A stretch of 13,292 nucleotides of DNA, taken from assembly GCA_022563135.1 (NCBI GenBank), contig JADFNZ010000033.1:1-13292 (forward strand), given 5' to 3'. The notes under the pieces are model-generated. The model saw nothing but the letters and a program-made list of their open reading frames with translations. It did not search any database and had not been told where the DNA came from. Source of the stretch: Chloroflexota bacterium. GTDB taxonomy: Bacteria > Chloroflexota > Dehalococcoidia > DSTF01 > RBG-16-68-14. The position numbers were made by a program, and so were the translations under genes. Shown here piece after piece: positions 7,627 to 11,848 of the stretch. Every line of letters starts with the position of its first letter. The first letter of the stretch is position 1.

Positions 7627-8532
7627 CTACCTCCTGCGGGCTCGCATCTGAAAGAATGCGAGGAGGGGCCGCGCGTAGTCGCCCTCGGTAGACATCTCGA
7701 CGATGTCCACGCCGGCGGCCGTGAGCGTACGCCGCCGCTCTTGCTGCGCGCGGGCCGCCTGCTCGGCGAAGCGGCGGCGCGCGGCGGGGTCGTTCGCGTC
7801 CAAAAACAGCCGTTCGCCCGTCTCGGCGTCCTCTACCTCGATCAGCCCGACCGGAGGCAACGCCAGCTCGCGCGGGTCGGTCAGCATGAGCGCGATCACG
7901 TCGTGGCGGCGGCTGGCGTAGCGCAGCGCCTTCGCGTAGCCTTCGTCGAGGAAGTCCGAGATGAGAAAGACGATGGCGCGCCGCCGCAGCGATCGCTGAA
8001 GATAGCTGGTCGCGGCGCTGATGTCTGTGCCGCGCCGGGTTGGGCGCAGCGAGAGCAGGTCTCGAACCAGACGCAGCGCGTGCCGAGAGCCCTTGCGCGG
8101 CGGGACGAACGCCTCGATTCGGTCCGAGAAGGCGAGCAGGCCGACCCGGTCCTGGTTCGCCACCGCGGCGAAGGCGAGGAGTGCACAGAGCTCCACCGCC
8201 AGCTCCTCCTTGCGGCGCTCCGCCGTGCCGAAGCGCTGCGAGGCGCTCACATCCACCGCGAGCAGCACGGTCAGCTCCCGCTCCTCGACGAACTCCTTCA
8301 CGTACGGCGTGCCCATGCGTGCGGTGACGTTCCAATCGATGATGCGCACGTCGTCGCCGGGCTGATACGCGCGCACCTCGGAGAACTCAAGGCCGCGGCC
8401 GCGGAAGACGCTGTGGTACTGGCCGAGGAACCGGTCGGCCACCAGCCTGCGGGCGCGGATCTCCAGCCGCCGCACCTGGCGCAGCAGCTCCGGCGTGGTG
8501 ATGGTCGCGGCTTCTGATCTGGAGGTGGCCAT
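7627..8532 (-). CDS. DUF58 domain protein with VWA-like MIDAS, first gene of the Bat-type operon
   Basis: This 301-aa protein carries the DUF58 signature: SVFRGRGLEF-SEVRAYQPGDDVRIIDWNVTARMGTPYVKEF (41-81), then the MIDAS loop DVSAS (Asp94, Ser96, Ser98), and ISDF with Asp193. There is no signal peptide or membrane segment, so it should be cytoplasmic. This is the short soluble DUF58 class found in bat/moxR operons, where it is thought to link MoxR ATPase action to the VWA membrane partners. I start it at ATG 8532. An in-frame ATG at 8574 would add 14 residues but has no ribosome site and would overlap the TATACT element upstream. The 3' end carries the ribosome site of the next gene. A weak GGGCGAGAG lies before 8532. 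Confidence 0.9.
   Translation of the reverse strand: MATSRSEAATITTPELLRQVRRLEIRARRLVADRFLGQYHSVFRGRGLEFSEVRAYQPGDDVRIIDWNVTARMGTPYVKEFVEERELTVLLAVDVSASQRFGTAERRKEELAVELCALLAFAAVANQDRVGLLAFSDRIEAFVPPRKGSRHALRLVRDLLSLRPTRRGTDISAATSYLQRSLRRRAIVFLISDFLDEGYAKALRYASRRHDVIALMLTDPRELALPPVGLIEVEDAETGERLFLDANDPAARRRFAEQAARAQQERRRTLTAAGVDIVEMSTEGDYARPLLAFFQMRARRR
7630..7635 (-). promoter_or_regulatory. Ribosome binding site AGGAGG fixing the GTG start of the BatD-like gene
   Basis: Read on the - strand, AGGAGG encodes the last two Arg codons of the DUF58 gene. It is followed by its TAG stop, two bases, and GTG GCT CGG. The 5-base spacing, and the signal peptide that begins exactly there, make 7624 the start in preference to the upstream in-frame codons. 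Confidence 0.85.
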
Positions 8533-8549
8533 GGCGCTCTCGCCCTGCC

Positions 8550-8555
8550 AGTATA
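8550..8555 (-). promoter_or_regulatory. Possible -10 element (TATACT) of the Bat operon
   Basis: TATACT on the - strand stands out in GC-rich surroundings, 17 bases before the DUF58 ATG, in the 84-bp gap after the thioesterase gene. No convincing -35 is seen at 16-18 bp (CGCGAT region). A transcript from here would have a leader of only about 10 bases. Confidence 0.3.
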
Positions 8556-8593
8556 GTATCCACCGGTGGGCCATCGCGCCGAGGTGGGTGCAG

Positions 8594-8608
8594 CGTCCGG
8601 GCCGGACG
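8594..8608 (-). terminator. GC-rich stem-loop after the thioesterase gene
   Basis: CGTCCGG-G-CCGGACG is a perfect 15-base inverted repeat beginning nine bases past the thioesterase stop on the - strand. In practice it would fold as a 5-6 bp GC stem with a small loop. It sits where a terminator would separate the dehalogenase-thioesterase transcript from the Bat operon, but there is no T tract, so a chance palindrome is possible. Confidence 0.3.
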
Positions 8609-8616
8609 GCGCTCCT

Positions 8617-9036
8617 CTACCGCCCTGAGTTCGCCTCCAGCACGATCTGCGTCTGGGTGACGAGGGCGACGAGTGTGCCGTCCTCGCGAGTGACGCGAGT
8701 CTGCCAGACCATGGTGCGCTTGCCACGGTGGAGGGGCGTGCATACGGCGGTCAGCGTCGTGCCGGCGGTGGCGGGCGCGAGGAAGTTCGTCTTCGACTCG
8801 ATGGTCGTCGTGCCCCCGCCCGGCATCAGGTTGAGGCCGGTCGCGACGCCTCCCAGCGTGTCGGCGAGCGCCATGATCGCGCCGCCGTGCATGATGCCGG
8901 GCACGGTGCAGAGCTCCTCGCGGACGGTCAGCTCCGCCGTCACGCGCTCCGGCGTCGCCTCCAGCAGGCGAACGCCGAGCAGCTCCGGGAAGAGCCCCTT
9001 CCACCGCTCTTGCAGCGCAGCGAGCGCGTCGGGCAT
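8617..9036 (-). CDS. PaaI-family hotdog-fold thioesterase
   Basis: This 139-aa protein has the usual length of a single-hotdog acyl-CoA thioesterase. The family motif is at 47-60: GIMHGGAIMALADT, with His50, Gly51, Gly52 and Asp59, the region that holds the catalytic acid in PaaI. The strands TTTIESKTNFLAPATAGTTL and RTMVWQTRVTREDGTLVA are the standard core after the central helix. Members hydrolyse aryl- or acyl-CoA thioesters in the cytoplasm, and the substrate cannot be told here. The start lies 4 bp after the stop of the alpha/beta hydrolase gene, so the two are very likely co-transcribed. Confidence 0.9.
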   Translation of the reverse strand: MPDALAALQERWKGLFPELLGVRLLEATPERVTAELTVREELCTVPGIMHGGAIMALADTLGGVATGLNLMPGGGTTTIESKTNFLAPATAGTTLTAVCTPLHRGKRTMVWQTRVTREDGTLVALVTQTQIVLEANSGR

Positions 9037-9040
9037 CGCA

Positions 9041-9925
9041 CTAGCCGGCGGAGCCGAAGCGCTCCCTGATCGCGGCAGCGATCTCGTCCGGCGCGTCCTC
9101 TTGGATGAAGTGCCGGGCGTCCGGTAGCTCCAGCAGCACCACGTCCTTGAAGGTCGCCTGCCAGCGCGGGATCGCCCAGTTGGGCCGGAAGGCGAAGTCC
9201 TTCATGCCCCAGACGAGCAGCAGCGGCTTCTCCGCGAGCACATCCGGCACGCGCCGCGCGAGCTCGGCCAAGAACGGCGCGGCCGTACGGAGCTGGCGCG
9301 GGAACTCCGCGACACCTGCGCGCGCGTCGCGGTCGGGCTGGACGCCTCGGTAGTGGTCCATCTCCTCCTGCGAGAGCTTGCGCGCGGTGCCGGCGGGGAT
9401 CAGCCGTTCGACGAAGAAGTTCCGCTGGAGGATCGCCCAGCGCATGGGCGGGCTGGACATGAACACGCTGAAGACCGAATTCATGAAGCGGTCGGTCGGC
9501 CAAAACCAGGTGTTGCCGAAGACGAGGCCGCTCACGCGCTCCGGCGCGGCGAGCGCCGTCGCGATACCGATCGGCCCGCCCCAGTCTTGCCCCATCACGA
9601 TCAGCTCCCGCAGGTCGAGCTGTTCGACCAGCGCGGTAACGACCTCCGCGTGCTCGCGGGGCGTGTAGCCGTAGCCGGGCGGCCGCGCGGAGAGGCCGAA
9701 GCCGGGATAGTCGACGGCGATGCAGCGGAACTGGTCGCGCAGTTGGCCAATGATGCCGCGGTAGAGGAAGCTCCAGGTGGGGTTGCCATGGAGAAAGAGG
9801 ATCGGGCGGCCGCTGCCCTCGTCCACGTAGTGCACGCGTCCGGCCGCGCTCTCGAACCAGCGCGACTCGAACGGGAAGAGCTCCTTCGACGGCGTGAAGG
9901 CGATGGTGGTCTCGTTCTCAGCCAT
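9041..9925 (-). CDS. Haloalkane dehalogenase-like alpha/beta hydrolase
   Basis: This 294-aa alpha/beta hydrolase has all the residues expected of a haloalkane dehalogenase. Asp114 is the nucleophile in VMGQDWGGPIG, with the adjacent halide-binding Trp115. Asn48 in HGNPTWSFLYR supplies the second halide contact. Asp243 in WGMKDFAF is placed as the catalytic acid, and His272 in DARHFIQED is the base. The acid after strand 7 and the Asn-Trp halide pair fit the HLD-III subfamily best. The reaction would be hydrolysis of a carbon-halogen bond to an alcohol; many close relatives have unknown or no activity, so the substrate is open. An epoxide hydrolase is less likely because its two lid tyrosines are not evident. 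The ATG lies within the tail of the SRPBCC remnant. Confidence 0.85.
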   Translation of the reverse strand: MAENETTIAFTPSKELFPFESRWFESAAGRVHYVDEGSGRPILFLHGNPTWSFLYRGIIGQLRDQFRCIAVDYPGFGLSARPPGYGYTPREHAEVVTALVEQLDLRELIVMGQDWGGPIGIATALAAPERVSGLVFGNTWFWPTDRFMNSVFSVFMSSPPMRWAILQRNFFVERLIPAGTARKLSQEEMDHYRGVQPDRDARAGVAEFPRQLRTAAPFLAELARRVPDVLAEKPLLLVWGMKDFAFRPNWAIPRWQATFKDVVLLELPDARHFIQEDAPDEIAAAIRERFGSAG

Positions 9926-10083
9926 CCTGCCGGTGTACCCTCGATCTTTCGCTGCCAGTTGTCCATCAGCGTCTCACAGATGCCGCGGACGGAGCGCCGG
10001 ACGATCAGGCGATCGAGCAGGGCTCCCGGGAGACCATAGCGCATCTCATAGTCAAACCGCATCGTGATCCGCGAGCCGTCCGC
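9926..10083 (-). pseudogene. SRPBCC (polyketide cyclase/dehydrase-like) gene remnant, N-terminal half missing
   Basis: Between dinB and the dehalogenase the - strand reads ADGSRITMRFDYEM, RYGLPGALLDRLIVRRSVRG, then ICETLMDNWQRKIE. This is the typical last strand and long C-terminal helix of SRPBCC proteins. An in-frame TAG at 10086-10084 lies directly upstream, and the dinB stop is 12 bases further up, so the first 90 or so residues of the domain are absent. The frame does not end cleanly. It runs on into the dehalogenase gene in another frame for about 110 codons. An ATG at 10062 exists but has no good ribosome site and would yield half a fold. I read it as a deletion remnant; an assembly join is the other explanation. 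Confidence 0.6.
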
Positions 10084-10097
10084 CTACGGCCGTTGCG

Positions 10098-11375
10098 CTA
10101 GCGCTCCTCGTCCCGGCCGATCTGCGAGGAGAGGCCGGTGCGCCGCTCGGGCTCCCAGTCCGGCGAGCCGACGTAGGGGTCGAAGAAGGCGAGGCCCGTC
10201 TGCACGGAGCGATGGCCGTACTTCGCCCGCAGCCGGTCGATGCTGTGGAGGAGCGCATCTTTGCTCAGCTCCCGCTGCTCAAAGAGGCCGAGCTGGGTCG
10301 CGTCGTCGACGAGGTTCGCGGCGCCGAGGCCGATGAGGCGCACCGACCGTCCGTCGCGGGCAAGCGCCTGTCGCAAGAGATCCGCGCCAGTGCGGTACAG
10401 CTCCTCGTCTGAGTAGCTGGGTTGCGCGAGCGTGCGGCTGCGCGTGATGGTGGTGAAGTCGCCGTAACGTAGCTTCATTGTGACCGAGCGCGCCCGCCTG
10501 CCCATGCGCCGCAGGTCGGCGCCGATGCTCTCCGCGTAGCCCCGCAGCGAGGCGCGCAGCACTTTGGCGTCCTCGATGTCGCGGGCGTAGGTGCCTTCGC
10601 GGCTCACCGACTTCGCGGACTCCCGCTCGCCGGCGACTTCCGTGGCGTCGATCCCGCGCGCCCGTTCCGCCAGCGCCGGGCCCCACTTGCCGAAGATCCG
10701 CCGCAGTTGCGCGCTTGGCAGGGCCGCGAGCTGGCCGAGGGTGCGGATACCCTGCCGCAGGAGCTCGGCCTGCGCTTGGGGGCCGACGCCCGGCATGTCA
10801 CGAACCGGACGCGGGGCCAGGAACGCGGCCTCTTGGCCCGCGGGCACCTCTAGCAGGCCGTCTGGCTTCGCCGCGTCGGATGCGATCTTCGCCAGCGTTC
10901 TGCCGGTGGCGATGCCAACAGAGGCCGTGAGCGCCAGCTCATCGCGAACGCGCCGCCGGATCGCCTCGCCGGCCGTGCGCGCCATCGCGTCGGGGCGGTG
11001 AGGGCCGCACTGCGCCTCGATCACCGGGCCGCAGCCTGTCAGGTCGAGAAACGCCTCGTCCAGCCCCGTCGACTGGACCAAGGGCGAGTAGCCGCCCAGG
11101 ATGCCGTGGAATCGCTGAGAGATTCGCTGATAGTCGCGATAGCTGCCGCGCACGAAGATCGCCTCAGGGCACAGTCGCCTGGCTGTCGCGAGCGGCATGC
11201 CCGAGTGGATGCCGTAAACGCGCGCCTCGTACGATGCCGTGGCCACGACGCCACGGCCGCCGGGATCGCCTCCCACGATCACCGGCTTTCCTCGCAGCTC
11301 CGGGTCACGTGCCTGCTCCACGGCCACGAAGAAGGCGTCGAGATCGACGTGCAGTATGATGCGGTCGAAGGGCAC
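10098..11375 (-). CDS. dinB: DNA polymerase IV (Y-family translesion polymerase)
   Basis: This 425-aa protein starts at GTG 11375. The palm metal ligands are Asp11 in HVDLDAFF and Asp106-Glu107 in GLDEAFLD, and Phe16 near the steric-gate position favours dNTPs. The fingers carry SYEARVYGIHSGMPL (48-62). A helix-hairpin-helix with MPGVGPQ lies at 194-217. The little finger covers about 250-360. A beta-clamp binding motif QLGLF sits at 361-365. The core is full length. Residues 391-425 form a polar tail (SPDWEPERRTGL) of unclear role. The enzyme copies damaged DNA with low fidelity. No umuD, imuB or dnaE2 is nearby. Transcription probably starts at the strong promoter 11407-11435 under LexA-type control. 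AGG at about 11387-11385 is the likely ribosome site. Confidence 0.95.
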   Translation of the reverse strand: MPFDRIILHVDLDAFFVAVEQARDPELRGKPVIVGGDPGGRGVVATASYEARVYGIHSGMPLATARRLCPEAIFVRGSYRDYQRISQRFHGILGGYSPLVQSTGLDEAFLDLTGCGPVIEAQCGPHRPDAMARTAGEAIRRRVRDELALTASVGIATGRTLAKIASDAAKPDGLLEVPAGQEAAFLAPRPVRDMPGVGPQAQAELLRQGIRTLGQLAALPSAQLRRIFGKWGPALAERARGIDATEVAGERESAKSVSREGTYARDIEDAKVLRASLRGYAESIGADLRRMGRRARSVTMKLRYGDFTTITRSRTLAQPSYSDEELYRTGADLLRQALARDGRSVRLIGLGAANLVDDATQLGLFEQRELSKDALLHSIDRLRAKYGHRSVQTGLAFFDPYVGSPDWEPERRTGLSSQIGRDEER

Positions 11376-11392
11376 GAAAGCGTACCTCGCTC

Positions 11393-11404
11393 GAATGGAT
11401 GTTC
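11393..11404 (-). promoter_or_regulatory. Candidate LexA (SOS) box of dinB
   Basis: The + strand reads GAATGGATGTTC, that is GAAT-N4-GTTC, one base off the Gram-positive type LexA/DinR consensus GAAC-N4-GTTC. The flanks are C and T (CGAA...TTCT). It lies just after the -10 of the dinB promoter, over the expected transcription start, which is where a repressor would block. SOS control of dinB is known in many bacteria; binding here is inferred. Confidence 0.5.
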
Positions 11405-11406
11405 TA

Positions 11407-11435
11407 ATAGTAGGCGTGGTGCGCTACGTTGTCAA
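11407..11435 (-). promoter_or_regulatory. Sigma70-type promoter of dinB
   Basis: Read on the - strand: TTGACA (11435-11430, perfect -35), a 17-bp spacer, then TACTAT (11412-11407, 4 of 6 to TATAAT). The predicted start is near 11400, giving a leader of about 25 bases before GTG 11375. It is the best-formed promoter in the window. Confidence 0.7.
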
Positions 11436-11476
11436 GCGTACCTAGGAATGAGTATGTCGTTACCTAATTTGAGGTC

Positions 11477-11504
11477 TTGAGTCTGTCTATATTGCGGTTA
11501 TGCT
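11477..11504 (+). promoter_or_regulatory. Candidate promoter of the small LuxR-type gene
   Basis: TTGAGT (11477-11482) and TATGCT (11499-11504) are spaced 16 bp apart in the AT-richer intergenic stretch. TATATT at 11488-11493 is an alternative -10 with no good -35. The 213-bp gap 11376-11588 thus holds two divergent promoters. The stretch 11505-11578 appears to be an untranslated leader with no recognised element. Confidence 0.35.
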
Positions 11505-11588
11505 GTGAATGCGACTAGAGGACACTGATCACACTCCTGCTGGACGGCGCTCCTATCTGGCACTGCCCCAGGCGAATCTGGTGGTGAA

Positions 11589-11792
11589 ATGAAGAAGCGT
11601 GTACTGAGCGACCGCGAGCACGAGGTGCTGCAGCTAGTCGCGGGCGGTAGCACGAACAAGGAGATCGCCGTGGCCCTTCAAATCAGCGCCTACACGGTGC
11701 AGAAGCACGTTTCGAGCGTCCTGTTGAAGCTCAACACCGTGTCACGGACTGAAGCGTGCGCCCACGCGATTCGAGAACAGCTCATCGACTAA
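11589..11792 (+). CDS. Stand-alone LuxR/GerE-type helix-turn-helix DNA-binding protein
   Basis: This 67-aa protein is almost entirely a LuxR C-terminal domain: LSDREHEVLQLVAGG (6-20), NKEIAVALQISAYTVQKHVS (23-42), then KLNTVSRTEACAHA. The recognition helix is around TVQKHVSSVL. There is no receiver, autoinducer or PAS domain. The frame stays open upstream only to a TGA at 11526-11528 and offers no earlier ATG or GTG, so it is not the tail of a longer intact gene. GGTGGTG at about 11580-11586 precedes the ATG. It could act as a dimer of isolated HTH domains, like GerE (74 aa), or be a degraded larger regulator. It converges on the PAS-LuxR gene, whose HTH shares about half its residues, including the RE-x-L-x-D end. 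Targets are unknown. Confidence 0.85.
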   Translation: MKKRVLSDREHEVLQLVAGGSTNKEIAVALQISAYTVQKHVSSVLLKLNTVSRTEACAHAIREQLID

Positions 11793-11809
11793 CCCGCCGC
11801 TCGCTCACG

Positions 11810-11825
11810 GTTCGGCGATCCGAAC
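11810..11825. terminator. Inverted repeat between the two convergent regulator genes
   Basis: GTTCGG-CGAT-CCGAAC is a perfect 6-bp stem with a 4-base loop, in the 56-bp gap between the two stops (11792 and 11849). The position suits a bidirectional terminator, but there is no T run on either side. It could also be an operator. Confidence 0.35.
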
Positions 11826-11848
11826 GAAGTCTCTGCGGATATGTCGGC

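Larger units (their letters stand above)
11378..11443. repeat. Pair of 10-bp direct repeats flanking the dinB promoter
   Basis: AAGCGTACCT occurs at 11378-11387 and again at 11434-11443, a period of 56 bp. Read towards dinB the copies are AGGTACGCTT. One overlaps the first bases of the -35 and the other supplies the AGG of the likely ribosome site. The promoter and LexA-like box lie between them. Confidence 0.6.

Noticed and set aside
6665..8335. Longer 556-codon version of the BatD-like protein
   Set aside because: The added part lies inside the DUF58 gene. A signal peptide and an AGGAGG site fix the start at 7624.
7741..8517. + strand open frame of 258 codons opposite the DUF58 gene
   Set aside because: Its low-complexity Arg/Gln/Glu-rich translation mirrors the DUF58 coding strand, whose motifs are unmistakable.
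9353..10039. + strand open frame of 228 codons opposite the dehalogenase
   Set aside because: The translation lacks any recognisable fold, and the opposite strand holds a full catalytic set. It is an antisense shadow of a GC-rich gene.
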